Assembly: GCF_030269925.1 (NCBI RefSeq) | Contig: NC_085121.1 | Span: 5,783,501-5,847,500 of the forward strand | DNA from: Bombyx mori | Lineage: Eukaryota > Arthropoda > Insecta > Lepidoptera > Bombycidae | Reading direction: 5' to 3' | Length of the DNA: 64,000 nucleotides | In this document: piece by piece, positions 35,736-48,462 of the stretch | Numbering within the stretch: the stretch's first letter is position 1 | How the letters are laid out: the number at the start of each line of letters is the position of its first letter | Program-made: the position numbers and the translations under genes | The notes under the pieces: model-generated | Seen by the model: the letters and a program-made list of their open reading frames with translations, nothing else | What the model was told of the DNA's origin: nothing | Database searches by the model: none

Positions 35736-36909
35736 CTTATACACAGCTAATTATTGTCATTTTTATCGTTTGATTACAATTAAAAAGAACTATCTTTCAC
35801 GCAGATTGTACGTGCTATTTAAAATTGATATTTAGTTACTTTTCGAACTGTCAATTGAAAGCATTTACAAAATATATAAAAAGTACTTTTATTGTTTGTT
35901 CATGATCGTGACGTTAATAGGTGTCTAAGCCAGAACTTGCATGCCGCAATCAACATTGAAACAAGCGTTGAAGATCTCAACAATTTTAAAAACTGTTCTT
36001 TCATTTACATTTCGAATTGCTAAAATAATAACAGTATCGCAAATAATAATAATAAACTTTCTTAATACGACTCTGTTAACGGTAACACCTTTAGCATTCA
36101 GAGCCAGAGCAGAGATAACAAGCGTGAATAATATAATGTAATGTAAATGATTTTTCACTTTTATCAGAATACGCAAACGTAAGAACTGCAAAGTCAACTG
36201 CTAAGAATAAAACTGTTAACCAAGCGATTAAAAATTACGGCTAATCTAATTTCCAACATTGGGTTAGTTGGGATCATTAGCTTAGCTTTTGTTGAGTGGT
36301 TATAAAAAACATACACATTAAAAGCGAGACATTCACCTTGATATGCTTTATAATAAACTCTACCTATACGAGTGCATAATGTTTTGAACATAATTTTACT
36401 ACCCCATGTCATTTCTTCTACTTCTTCATCGTTGGTAAGTCGATCGGGGGTACGTTGAAAAAATCTTACCCGCCCCAAAATTGGAACTGTGCTGTGGCAG
36501 GCATATTACTAGATAAACAGGACGTATTACAAATTATCTAAACATTTAAAATTAGCAGCGTTCTGAAAGTTTACTAGTTTGCTTAAAATTAAATTCTAAT
36601 AATAGACCTTTGTCCCCGTTCGCTATCAAATTGCAGGAACGTATTTAATGGAAAATTTAGTATCATTATCCCAACAATGTCGGTAAATAAAAAAATTACG
36701 GTAATTTCAACGACGGGAGCAATCAAAATGTCGCGAGCACAAAACCGCCGACAAATTGGGCGAAAGTGTGACGCTAACATTCGTAATTTTTGTTCATATG
36801 ACAAATGGACGCCATCTTCTGCCTTGTGCCTAATTTCAGGTGTAATGGGAAGCAGATGCGGGCTCAGTGATAATTATTATACAATTAATGATCAAATAAA
36901 TGTGTATGA

Positions 36910-36910
<1 letters not shown>
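35736..36910. other. Intergenic, nothing recognised
   Basis: Several short frames on both strands, none with domain-like composition. Confidence 0.35.

Positions 36911-36950
<40 letters not shown>
36911..36950. repeat. (TC)n microsatellite
   Basis: Forty bases of almost uninterrupted TC dinucleotide. Confidence 0.97.
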
Positions 36951-36951
<1 letters not shown>

Positions 36952-37954
36952 AATATTTTATGTTCTATATTAAGAAAAAGTATATTTATATGTATTTAGA
37001 AATTACAAAACTTTATTTTGAATAAATCTCAGCTCAGTTTTCTAAGAAAACATAAGTACAGGACCATTATCGCTTAGCATAAGGCAAGCAGGCACTCAAT
37101 GCTAAAAAAATTACGTTCATATAAAAAAAAATTTAAAGTTATCGCTTACTTGTTTTGTCAGTTTGCTACGTTTAGATTGTGAATTCATTACTAGGGTTTT
37201 TGAAGGTGAGAGCTCCTTCAAATTGTTTCAAGTTTGTCCGTCTCGTATCGGTCAAGGCCATACATAAGTTTCTGCAAGTCTTTACAATGTCAATAACCGG
37301 CAAATACTTTTCTCTCTTTTCTTTTATAGTGAATTCAAATTCGTAAATTTTTGCGACCATATGTCACATACTTTTCAGATTCGGTTGGATCATTCGTTTC
37401 TATTTGGATGCCGTAAAATCGAAATAATCACTAAGTACAATTCTGCACTTGAATATTCATAGTCGAAAATCAAAAGGAGGACGAAATGTTATTCGCACGT
37501 CACAAGTTTCATTACCTATCGTGCGTGCTCTTTCCCATTAGTTGTGTTGAACCACGCCCGCCTGTCGACCACGGTCGTATGAAAAATAATTATAATCGTA
37601 TTTATTATAACTAAACAAGTTAGCAATTTCGGACAATGAGGTTTTTTATTTCCCTCTCTGAACCGTTAACAATACTTTGTTTTAGATTTTCTGAGCATCT
37701 CACCGAATATAGATATAAATATTTTATTACCTTTTACATTTATACGGTACTAAATATGTTGGCTCGAGAAATAGCCGAAATTTAACAAATAATAGTTATT
37801 AATGCCTTTATAATATGTAGATGTACTACAAAAATAGTAAATTCTTATTTATCCCCATAATATTTTACCAATTACAAATTTGTTAATGTGAATTATATCG
37901 GACGAACAATGTTCAAACGCATAGAATATGAACGAATAAAATACATAATTACCC
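36951..37954. other. Intergenic, nothing recognised
   Basis: AT-rich DNA without gene or repeat calls. Confidence 0.4.
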
Positions 37955-38010
37955 CGTCTGGGCGTACCTGGAATAGCCTCTTATGCTATCAGTGAATAGG
38001 TAGGGGGAAA
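37955..38010 (+). mobile_element. Family B 3' tail fragment
   Basis: ggaatagcctcttatgctatcagtg then aataggtagggggaaaaaa matches the last 50 bp of family B (written in two parts). Diverged and 5'-truncated. Confidence 0.5.
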
Positions 38011-38027
38011 AAACTAAATTGAAACAG

Positions 38028-38158
38028 TTTTTTTTTTTTTTTTATAGCTCAGTCGGGTGGATGAGCTCACAGTCCACCTGGTGTTAAGTGGTTACTGGAG
38101 CCCATAGACATCTAGAACGTGAATGCGCCACCAACCTTGAGATATAAGTTCCAAGGTA
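38028..38158 (-). mobile_element. SINE body 3' fragment
   Basis: Long poly(T) followed by the reverse complement of the last 110 bp of the SINE body (gtccacctggtgttaagtgg, ccttgagatataagttcc). Confidence 0.8.
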
Positions 38159-38391
38159 TATGAAGTACTGTAAGTAAAAACTGAAAATTATTCGAAATGT
38201 CGAAAATCTCATAGAGGTAATAATTAATGTTAATTAAATAATAATAAAATTAAACCGTAAAAGTAGTCTCAATTATGAATAAAACACATATTCAAAAAAA
38301 GTATCGGAACCTAGGTACCTAAGATAAAGGTCAGTGGATATTATTGATAATAGTCTAACAATTAAATCAAAATATATACACAGCCTTGGCT

Positions 38392-38643
38392 CTTTTTTTT
38401 CTTCCTACCTAAGCAGATAGCCTTGAGAGGCTGTCAGCGTAGGTGGTGAGCTCACGGGGCTCAAACCGGAAGTGTATCTAGCACTGGCCCTAGGAAGAGC
38501 AGTGCTTCGCAGAATCTACCACCGGATCGGAAACGCGACCTACTGAGAAGATCCGGCGAGAAACTCAGTGGGCTGTGCCTATGGGTTAATTTACTCGTCG
38601 AGCCCTTCGTCGCAAGTGACGGAATCAGCGAGGACGGTGACCG
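38392..38643 (-). mobile_element. Retroelement 3' end, family B
   Basis: Poly(T) cttcctacctaagcagatag, then gagctcacggggctcaaacc and accggatcggaaacgcgacc: reverse complement of the copy at 5065-5429. Confidence 0.8.
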
Positions 38644-39364
38644 AACCTTCCCTTTTTTGAGCTACTGCCTCTACTCTAATAAGGAATCATCTGTCTGTAG
38701 TACCTAGCATTAATTGTCTTCACTTTCAAAGCCCTATAAGGAAGAATACTGTCCGAATCGTCAATGACTTAGCTCACGGATCTCTTGGGTCTAGGACTGG
38801 CAATCTCTATATTTTGAACCTAAAGTTTCGTCGAGAATATTCCGAATTGTTTCAGAGGATTCTGTCACGTCTTTTTTACCACCGCATCACCAGCTCGTGG
38901 AGCAGGGTTCTTGCCAACCCCTGAAAGCGTTGCATTCAACATTCATCTATGGGCTCCTATGATCGTTTCACATCGGGCGGATCGTGAGATTAACTTGGCG
39001 GCTAAATAAAAAACTTGTAAGTAAAAAAAACAAGAACCAAATTTATAAAGTTTTGTCATAAAATGCGGTCAGTAACGACAAACGAGCCTGCCTGCCCACA
39101 CGGTAGCGTGTCTAACTCGAAGACACCTGCGCCCTAATGTCTTACGGAGCCATTCAGGCACTACCTAACGCGGCCGTGACAAAACACTCGCAATCGCTTT
39201 ACAAGCTTCAAATAAATAGTCAGGAAATGAAAATGAGTTAAAGCAAAATCGTTTTGTATGTGGCGTTAAAAGATTTAACATCTTATAAGGTGTATAGGAT
39301 TTGTGTATAGGGTTTTTGAAGTTTTCCGTACTATAACAGTTTTTTTTTATGATTGACGTATTAC

Positions 39365-39590
39365 TGGTGGCCCGGAGGCCTTTCCAATTTCACCAGGACA
39401 GGTGGGCGAGCAAAGGCTCAGCCAGGAGGGGTGGGATTTGCTAACAGCTACCCGAGCGCCTCCGAAGGAGACCTAACAACTCAAGAGCAGCTGCTTCGCG
39501 AATGAATCTACTACCGGATCGGAATCGCGACCCGCTGAGAAGATCCGGCGAGAAATTCAGCGAGCTGATTCATGGGTTAGGTACTATAAC
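39365..39590 (-). mobile_element. Diverged family B fragment
   Basis: The right part (gagcagctgcttcgcgaatg, gatcggaatcgcgacccgct, gagaagatccggcgagaaat) matches family B. The left part differs (ggtggcccggaggcc), suggesting a related subfamily. Confidence 0.55.
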
Positions 39591-42500
39591 AGTCAGCGGT
39601 ACTCTAGTTCATTATTTACATGTATTATGATAATTAAGTAGTCTCTGTTTTAACTCGTTCGCAAATAAATCTTAAATCTGCTTTTTGTTCTCCTACTTCT
39701 GTTACTGCAAATTAAACATATAATAGAACATTCCTATACGTTTTCCAGAAAGTAAATAATTCTAGCATTAACTTAATTGGATTATGAAATTAAAATCGGA
39801 CGGTAAAATTGTGTTTCACAAGTCTAAAACTTACCGCTTTTTGCACGATAAGATTTTTCACATTTAATCTCGATATTGTTACATATATACGAGTATGACG
39901 TTCTATACCTAAGTACTGTTAATGATTAGTTCTATTGACAGTTGAAAATGAATTTAAAAGGTCATTTGCCGCCATCTTGCATCCCCATACTAGTTCTTTT
40001 GCATGCTATCATAATAATAATAATTATTATTATATTCATTACACACCCTATAACAGCAGGCATTCGATGTCAAGGAATATACACTTTAAGACACGAAATA
40101 GAAGGGTAAGTTTTAAAGTAAAAATATATGGTGTCCCACCCTTCAAACTGGAACACATTCGCGACAGAGATAGGCAAGATGAAAATACAGCCATAACATT
40201 AAGACAATATTTACAAGCTATGTCACAAGAGTTAGAGTCATTTTATGAGTTACACACATATTTTATATTTGATTATACATGTAATAATCGTCACAAATTA
40301 CAGTTAGTAGTTTAATACGGTTAAATCACACAGGACAAAGTCCTAATGTAATCTTGACGTAAGCTGGTAATCATCAAAATATTCCGTATCAAAAAAACAA
40401 CTTTATTCTTGGCCTTATCACCGGCGTATAATGACTTCCAAGGAGTACAAAACTCCATTTGGACACGTCATTTTACAAATTAAACTACATTTGTTCAATT
40501 AGAATATAAAATTCGCCAATTGTCAACGATGCAGAGAAAATATATGTACTTACTACGTTTTGAAGAGAGTTAAAGCTAATAAAAGCGTATTAAAAATGTG
40601 GCAATGCACACCATTGAGTCATCAAGCACTGTACTTACATATCTAATGTCCAAATTGATAACCAAATCTTTGAAACATTTCTTAATTCTAACGTTTTTCT
40701 TATACTATTATCGAAAATTAAGAATAAGAGGTACATAAGAAAAATCGATTTTAGCAAAGCGATTGTAATTAAATGTATTGTTCATTTGCATTCGCAATGT
40801 ATTGTTCGAAAGTAATTATTATTCACATTATAACATTCGAGAAGTTTCGAAGATACTATATTTTGTATTCCCAAAAAAATCCATCAGGTATCGGCGAGAA
40901 GCATCATCCATCATCCAAGAAGACTAATTGCCTGCTACCTTGCTTCGGCACTCTTATCCGTTTGATACTTCAGCGATCCTATAAGACAATTTTAAACGAA
41001 ACAGTTTAGTTGTAATTTCTACCCTTTTGAGATGACCAATAGAGTTTACTTCGAATAATTATTGTAAAATGCAAGTTTGCTAATGCAAATTAAGTAGATG
41101 ATTAAATAAGGCATGTTACAATTTTTCAAAACATTCATTATTGTGTATAAATAGTATTGTGAATGAATTATTAAATGACATCGCAGTATTGTCCTAAATA
41201 TTCATAACATCATAGTAAAGTAATCTACCCCATAATCGCATATGGCCAATGTCAAGAAAACCTTGCTTGCAACGATATGTCAAGCTAAGCTACGGGTTTG
41301 AATGCTGTAATATTTTTTCTCTTAGCCGCAGAATTTAAACACTACTAGGTTAAAAATAAAATTATAGATTTACATTTTTTTGGTAGTTACGTATCGTTGG
41401 CATGATAATTTAAACTTATTTCCTATCACACTATTTATTAAGTACGTGTAAACTTTGAGTTTGTTTTTCAATAGGTCATAATATGGTAAATGATCTTGAT
41501 CTTCTTCTGTTATCGTTACCATATTACGGAGGATCGAAACTTCTCGTGAAATGGTATTTTTCTGTCGGTTCTGTACCATCAGAATCCATCCGCACGGCAA
41601 GGACGTTAGACGTGGTGCGTAGGTATTTGATTCAAAACTGAATCCAATATGTCAGGCTTTGTCCAATGGACATATTGATTTCCTTATTGCCTATAGTCAT
41701 GCGTTTTTTGAGGTATGACTATGCAGTATATATCTAATAAATAAAAATAAAAACGGTTTGATTTTAACAGAATAGACCATAGACTATTAATAAAAAATTC
41801 AAGACAATTCTGTCTAAAAATATATATTTCAAACTATATGTACAGTAGAAAATGGTTCCAAGAAAAAACGCTGTGGTAAAACTTCACTTGTGGGACAGAA
41901 GTATTATTGCTGGGACAGAGCTCTCCATCAAAAGGGGTAAGTCGATTAAGTGTCGAGTTTTATTTGCCGCAAGAGGCTAGAGGGGACGTGTGAGCCCGGC
42001 GCCGCATTAATCATTAACGGAGCCTGCCTAATGACACCACCAAAATGGGCCTATTGGGATGGGATAGCCGTATTATCGATGAATGTTGAGATGTTATCGA
42101 TAGTAGGTATTTAGTAAAGTTTCTGCAATGGTAATCATGCTTAGAGATTTATATGTACAGTTTTTTTCTTCACATGGTACCTCACCTTTCATTGCGATTG
42201 GCAGCACTCACAAAGTGTAGTGTATGAACCCTAACTTTCTAATTAACACAATTTAAAAACCTAAACTTCAAATAGGATGCATTCGACTGATATGAACTAC
42301 AGTGTATTAAATCAATTCATTAATTTATTATTGTTTGTAATTTAGGTGAAATGGTAAGAAAGGTAATTACCGTAACATCGATAACGAATGTTGTTACATC
42401 ACTACAACCGATATTAGATGTCGCTATTAACTCCGCAAAACGTAATTAATCGAATAAGTTTATGATTGATATAACCAGTTTGCGGGGTGCTTTAATTCAC

Positions 42501-44235
42501 TTTCCCAATTTCTATGGCTCCGTTCGCCTTTATAAAGTTACATCCTTAAAGGAAATTGATTGGTACTATCGCTACGTAATCGATTTAGTAATGATTCGAT
42601 TCGATTACGAATGATATACACTCTAATGTTCGAGGAAGCGTTAATAACGAACAAAAATTAATCAAAAGGAAATATAATAAGTTTATGTCATTAATAACGT
42701 AACTCCGTGTTGTTTAGTTGGTAATTGAATTATTAGATTATTATTAACACGCAACAGAGGCTCAAAGTATAGTATATAATTTAATATATTATAGTAATAA
42801 ATCCAGTGTCTCCCTTTTATTCACCACATAAACTATAACGTAACTAAATATAATAAGGCAAAATTTACAATATAATTATTTTCTTTATTTAGTAAAAAAA
42901 ATTGTTCTCTATTTGAAAATTTTAAACCAAATAATGGATTATTTATTAATGTATTAATAGAAGTTTATGGAGATGAGGCCGGCTGCTAAACAAATATGTA
43001 CGTTCATTTAACACTGATCGCGCCTTCGATCAATAATAGTACTAGATTAAGGATCAGGAACAAAAATAAGACGCTCCAGTGGCCACGTTTGCAGACACGA
43101 AAACATCTTCATTTCTTAGAAAAAAGTTTAATAATGTTAACGACTTCAGTTTATTATAAACCTTAATACTTAAACATAAAGTTTAATTACCATTGCAAAA
43201 TATATGTATTTAGGTCCTTTCGTCAGAAAAAGAATATTATGGAATAAATTTAAAATGTCACTTGAACATAAAAAGTCATCAGTACAAAAATATTTATTCT
43301 AAAATGATACTTAAAGCCTAATTTATAAGGTTAAAAATATTTGTTTAAAATTTCGTGCTTATTGTATTGTGGAACTAGATGTAGTTCTTGGTATTACATT
43401 TCAATGCTCAGAACACAGTAAGTATTGAAAGACATAGAGTTGCAGAATATACATATGTATTTGTTTTAGGTTTGTTTTGTATGGTCGCAACTATTTTTGA
43501 CCGATTCAAAAAAGTAGTAGATAATATTTTACATTGCCGCTATTACAACAAATAAGTGATAAAAAATAAAATTGAATAAAGTAAAAAAAATATGAAAGGA
43601 AACACGAAACATATTTTCCACGTATTCTTTATACAGAAGTAATTAAAACAATAATGTAGGTTTTATTACCTTTAAACAGATTCAGTTTGTTATAAAGCTG
43701 TCTTTTAGAAGTCATTTTTATATGAGCGGTTTCTTTTTTACAAATATAATGTAATCTTATATCAATGAATTTTTCTATAATCAGTTTAATTTAGGCTTAT
43801 TTTATGGCTGTGTTCGTTTCCCCCAGAAAACAAATCCTTTTCAGCATATACGCTTAAAATATTTACACATACATATAAAGTTTTTTTAATACTTTTTTGC
43901 ATTGATTTGCCACCACCATTGAACAATTCTAGAATTTTTATAAGGGTTCTTTATTTCTTCTCCTCTTTCTTTCGCGACAATATATATCCATTGTACACAG
44001 CGACAAGGGGCTACTAGGAAATCTACAAACAAAAATAACATTATAAAATAACAAAACTACTCTATGCATTCCCTGTCCAAGAATAGGTGATGTTTGTTAC
44101 AATAGTTGGTGCCTTGATGCAAACATTGGCCAAACAATTACAATATTCGTAAATTGTGTTTTATTTACAATATAATTGTGTTTATTATTTTATGAAAAAC
44201 ACTTAATAATATAAATTTACCAAAAAAAGATATTC
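39591..44235. other. Long repeat-poor, gene-free stretch
   Basis: 4.6 kb of AT-rich DNA with no recognised gene. A small old SINE fragment lies at about 40136-40190 (tcccacccttcaaactggaa). 41940-42080 and 42480-42620 are GC-richer, repeat-free islands with TAAT motifs. The open frame at 39935-40315 overlaps the SINE fragment and is not supported as a gene. Confidence 0.35.
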
Positions 44236-44339
44236 CTTCCAAAACCTTGGTGTTACGGTGGTTTTTTACTCAGTTTTTGAACGCGCATTGCAGCGTTTTG
44301 ACGTCTTAGTGTTGGCTATGATTGGACCATACTAATTTG

Positions 44340-44373
44340 AAATAAGACCACAAATTTATTTGTGGTCTTATTT
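44340..44373. repeat. 34-bp palindrome
   Basis: aaataagaccacaaat, a 2-base spacer, then its perfect complement (16-bp arms). It could form a cruciform or a transcript hairpin. Confidence 0.95.
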
Positions 44374-44663
44374 TTCGGGCCGTTTTTGATGCGCTAATCG
44401 CGAATCTAGTAGTATTATTGATCGAAGGATCGCGCCCTTGATGTGGTGGCGTGAAAGAGCCTGTATAAAAAATGGAGGGTGGCTGGGGACTGGGGGGGAC
44501 GTGGGGACGCAATTTGTAATATTTCACGAGCCAGTAGACGCTTATTAACTAGGCGTGCAAAAAATAAGCGCCAGAGATAGACAACAACAAAAATGTGACG
44601 TGAAATTTTAGTAGGTTTTTATCATTTTTCGTTAACATCAATTTGACATCAATTGACACATTT

Positions 44664-44802
44664 GACACAATTTGACATTTTTATTTGAAACTAGAATTCC
44701 AAATTAAACGACTTGTTATTTATTTGACACATTATTAATTGACACAATTTGACATTTTTATTTGAAACTAGAATTCCAAATTAAACGACTTGTTATTTAT
44801 TT
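44664..44802. repeat. 77-bp tandem duplication
   Basis: gacacaatttgacattttta starts at 44664 and 44741. The 61 bases that follow (through ttgttatttattt) are identical in both copies. Shorter ttgacac repeats precede it. Confidence 0.93.
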
Positions 44803-45180
44803 AATTTGAGTACGTATGCAATTGCATACATTTGCATCCCTTTTCATCTGGGAATCTGTTTACGGATACCCGGTCGAAGGGGGTAGCTGACCATGTTGTA
44901 TCGGACTCCGATGCCTCTAGAGGGAGAAGAGAAAGATCGAGGTCCACCTCCTCCTCCAATTCCTCCCAGAAGACTGTGCCTTGAGAAATGCACACATTCG
45001 CATCCCAAAATAATTATAATTACTATTTAAATAGCTAAACTAGGTGGTTTTTAGTACCTAAGCCGGTGACAAGAGAAATTAATGAATTTTGCAAATTTTT
45101 ACATTTAAAATATGAGGTTATTCTGGTCTATACCATCGTCTTGTTTCTCTAACGACAATTCTTTTACAATATAATTTATT
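44803..45180. other. Palindrome and GC-rich open frame
   Basis: A 16-bp perfect palindrome gtatgcaattgcatac lies at 44814-44829. The next 165 bp are GC-richer and open on the minus strand (64 codons, EELEEEVDLDLSLLP, ending 44995). Composition is coding-like, but no family is recognised. It may be a retroelement remnant or a lost exon. Confidence 0.25.
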
Positions 45181-45426
45181 ACTGGTGGTAGGACCTCTTG
45201 TGAGTCCGCGCGGGTACCACCACCCTGCCTATTTCTGCCGTGAAGCAGTAATGCGTTTCGATTTGAAGGGCGGGGCAGTCGTTGTAACTACATATATGTG
45301 AGACCTTAGAACTTATATCTCAAGGTGGGTGGCGCATTTACGTTTTGGATGTCTATGGGCTACAGTAACCACTTAACACCAGGTGGGCTGTGCGCTCGTC
45401 CACCTATCTAAGCAATAAAAAAAAAA
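45181..45426 (+). mobile_element. Headless SINE
   Basis: Starts actggtggtaggacctc and ends taagcaataaaaaaaaaa. Confidence 0.88.
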
Positions 45427-45732
45427 GATTCAATGGTTATGTTCTCAGAAAACCTTTACTGTAATTAAATTGAAACTTCCACCTCATGCCTAAAGGTGAA
45501 TGAATGGTGGTATTCATATTGTGGTGCCTATGGCCTTCAAGAATCACTTAGAACTAGATTTCCTAAGCCAAGACACGATATTACTAACGACAAAATGACA
45601 AATAGATTTAGTCTTCTGATATAATTATACTAATTTTTTAATTGTAACTGATCATAAAATTCAAAAAAAAATTAAAAGACCTTTCATGATTTAAGCTCAC
45701 CTTACTTATTATCAATATGTTAATTCCGACAT

Positions 45733-45985
45733 TTCATCATCATCATCATCAGCCTTTATCTGCCCACTGTTGGACATAGGCCTTCCCTAATGCCTTCCAC
45801 ATAATGCGGTCCTCCGCCTTCCGCATCCAACGACTTCCCGCCGTGCGCACTAAGTCGTCAGTCCACCTGGTTGGAGGACGCCCCACGCTCCTTGTACCCA
45901 TCCGTGGCCTCCATTCGAGGACTTTCCTCCCCCAGCTGGCGTCGCTGGCTCGACAGATGTGACCGGCCCATTGCCACTTCATCCT
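45733..45985 (-). pseudogene. RTE-type LINE, C-terminal end of the polyprotein ORF
   Basis: A 77-codon minus-strand frame reads KWQWAGHICRASD, then GRKVLEWRPR, GRPPTRWTDDLVRTAGS and AEDRIMWKALGKAYVQQWAD. This is the tail of an RTE-clade endonuclease/reverse transcriptase. It ends at the left in a (TCA)n run, the reverse complement of the (GAT)n tail typical of this group. The endonuclease and reverse transcriptase domains are missing, so it is a dead 5'-truncated copy. Confidence 0.85.
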
Positions 45986-46359
45986 GCTAACTTTGAATAA
46001 CTAAATTTGGAATACTTCAAATTTTTCGTGGCCACGGACAACTATGGTATTATTCGTCGCTACATTTTAACGTCGACGTTAATATTTATATTTTGTTTGT
46101 ACTTAGCTACACAATAGAGCTAAACAATAATTTTAATTAATTTGAAAATGTTGACTACACCCGCGTAATGTAAAAACTCGTATCTAGTCAGAGGGCATAG
46201 AGTTACTGGGCGGAAAATAACAGGACCGCACTTCTTCATTCTTATCGCTTTTATTTCTACAAACCTTTGTTCACTGTTTAATATTAATCGAACATCATAT
46301 TGAACAATTAAGAGGTTAAATATGTATAATGAAATATTTTCTAAGCTACATAACCATTT
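45986..46359. other. Intergenic, nothing recognised
   Basis: AT-rich spacer between a LINE fragment and a SINE. Confidence 0.4.
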
Positions 46360-46604
46360 ACTGGTGGTAGGACCTCTTGTGAGTCCGCACGGGTAGGTAC
46401 TACCACCCTGCCTATATCTGCCGTGAAGCAGTAATGCGTTTAGATTTGAAGGGTGAGGCAGCCGTTGTAACTATACTTGAGACCTTAGAACTTATATCTC
46501 AAGGTTGGTGGCGCATTTACGTTGTAGATGTCTATGGGTTTCAGTAACCACTTAATACCAGGTGGGCTGTGAACTCGTCCACCCAGCTAAGCAATTAAAA
46601 AAAA
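46360..46604 (+). mobile_element. Headless SINE
   Basis: Starts actggtggtaggacctc and ends gctaagcaattaaaaaaaa. A Bm1 copy follows directly. Confidence 0.88.
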
Positions 46605-46605
46605 G

Positions 46606-46777
46606 TGACACTTTCATCTCTAGCGGTACTATTTAATGACGCTAATAATAGAGATGCCGCGAGATTAATCAAATATTTACGAAAGACTGTATTTACGGTA
46701 GGCAGCGGCTTGTCTCTGCCTCTGGCATAGCTGAAGTCCATGGGCGACGGTAGCCACTCACCATCTCACTCCCGCTC
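46606..46777 (+). mobile_element. Bm1 SINE, 3'-truncated
   Basis: Has the Bm1 5' region also present at 57478 (gacactttcatctctagcgg, gcgagattaatcaaatattt) and the ggtaggcagcggcttgtctc segment. It stops at aaccactc-like gccactcaccatc without tail. Confidence 0.82.
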
Positions 46778-47059
46778 TCTTTCCCGCGTTGCAGTGTCCA
46801 AATAGTCTAATTGGTAATTAGACTTTATCTTTATTCTTGCTTACAGAAAACTGATAATTTGTTCTTCGTTGTCTGGACATCATTTATATAGACAAAATAA
46901 AATTTAGGAGTACTTTATAAGTCTTACTATACAAACGGAAACGATGTGAATGACAAAACCACGCGAAAATAATTAAAACTAATTTTTGGTTTAATCTATC
47001 GGATAATTTTATCATTTTATAATTTGCGATGTTCCGAATATATTTTTATAGTTTTAATG

Positions 47060-47440
47060 GTCACCGGTCGTCTAAGGCGCATTCCCGATCCTGCGGAAAG
47101 AATGGAAAACAGTCGACGTCGCCCCAAACACGTCATTTCGGATCCTCCCGATCCACTAACAGTGCTTTTAGGTACCTCAAGCACCGGTCACCGTTATCGT
47201 CGAACCCGACGTCGGGCTTGACGAGTAGGTAAATTAACCCTCAGACACAGCCCACTGAGTTTCTCGCCGGATCTTCTCAGTGGGTCGCGGTTCCGATCCG
47301 GTGGTAGATTCTGCGAAGCAAGCTCTTGCTAGGGTTCGTGTTAGCAACGTCGTCAGGTTTGAGCCCCGTGAGCTCACCTACTAGTTAAGGTTCCGCTGAA
47401 ATAGTCTGTCAAGGCTATCAGCTAAGGTAGGAAAAAAAAA
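47060..47440 (+). mobile_element. Retroelement 3' end, family B
   Basis: Starts near tcaccggtcgtctaaggcgc, contains cccgatcctgcggaaagaat and ctcgccggatcttctcagtg, and ends gctaaggtaggaaaaaaaaa. The longest copy in the window at the 5' side. Confidence 0.8.
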
Positions 47441-47512
47441 CGTCTAAGGTCCTTTGGAATTTTATTTTATTCATTAAAGAGAACAGAACAAAACATCCCG
47501 CGTATTATACTT

Positions 47513-47695
47513 TTGGGTATCATCATCATCATCATTTTCCTTCCCTTTTCCCAGTCACCTAAGGTCGGCGCAACATGTTTTTTCCTCCCATACTCCTCTA
47601 TCATGTACCATTTCCATATATTTTTAAAGGCTTGTGTTTCAAAAAATTTTACTCGTCTCTTACAAGGCGAGATAATAAGTAATATTCTGTGCCTG
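47513..47695 (-). pseudogene. RTE-like LINE 3' end with (GAT)n tail
   Basis: Minus strand reads WYMIEEYGRKKHVAPTLGDW and ends in a (GAT)n run (47519-47534 as atcatc on +). Same subfamily as 18700-18943, where the matching residues are EMVYDRGMEGENMLR. 5'-truncated. Confidence 0.65.
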
Positions 47696-48213
47696 AACTT
47701 AAACATTACGCGCAAGAGTCGTAGCCCGATATTAAGGTATTAATCGTTGACGTTTGAATGTTACGCGTACCACTGTCAATGTTTGTGTAATAAAATGAAT
47801 AAGAAAGTAATAAATGGGAAATGAAACAGTAAAAGTAATTTTTAATTAAGTCTACGTTTCGTAAGAATTAAAGAAAATAGTAAAATCACTTGCGTTTTAA
47901 ATTATGCTTCACAAAACAACAGCTTTGTGTAGATCTGTAGTTAAGGTCAAGTATATTTAATATAAATAGTATATCTTTGTGTAACACACACAACACACAC
48001 ACACGCGTAAATAAAAATAGCAAACCATGAGTTTCTCGCCGATTCTTCTAAGTGACGAAACTATGTCACAAAGACCCACTTGAATAAAAACGTTTTAATT
48101 TTTATTCAAAAACCAATCGCTTTCTTCAGACCGGAGTAAATCATTGATATAAAACTCGAGTAACTATTCTAAGAGCAAACTCTTTATTAAATTCATTTGC
48201 TGCCCTTTTAAAT
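47696..48213. other. Intergenic, nothing recognised
   Basis: AT-rich, with a short (CA)n stretch near 47985-48003. Confidence 0.4.
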
Positions 48214-48462
48214 ACTGGTGGTAGGACCTCTTGTGAGTCCGCACGGGTAGGTACCACTGCCCCGCCTATTTCTGCCGTGAAGCAGTAATGCGTTTCGGTT
48301 TGAAGGGTGGGGCAGCCGTTGTAAATATACTGAGACCTTAGAAGTTATATCTGAAGGTGTGTGGCGCATTTACGTTGTAGATGTCTATGGGCTCCAGTAA
48401 CCACTTAACACCAGGTGGGCTGTGAGCTCGTCCACATATCTAGGCAATAAAAAATAAAAAAT
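48214..48462 (+). mobile_element. Headless SINE
   Basis: Starts actggtggtaggacctc and ends taggcaataaaaaataaaaa. Confidence 0.88.

Noticed and set aside
36677..36973. 98-codon open frame on + ending in Ser-Leu repeats
   Set aside because: The C-terminal (SL)n is simply the TC microsatellite.
39935..40315. 126-codon open frame on +
   Set aside because: Contains an old SINE fragment and Tyr/Asn runs from AT repeats. No support as a gene.
47024..47232. Arg-rich overlapping frames on +
   Set aside because: Both lie in a family B retroelement copy.
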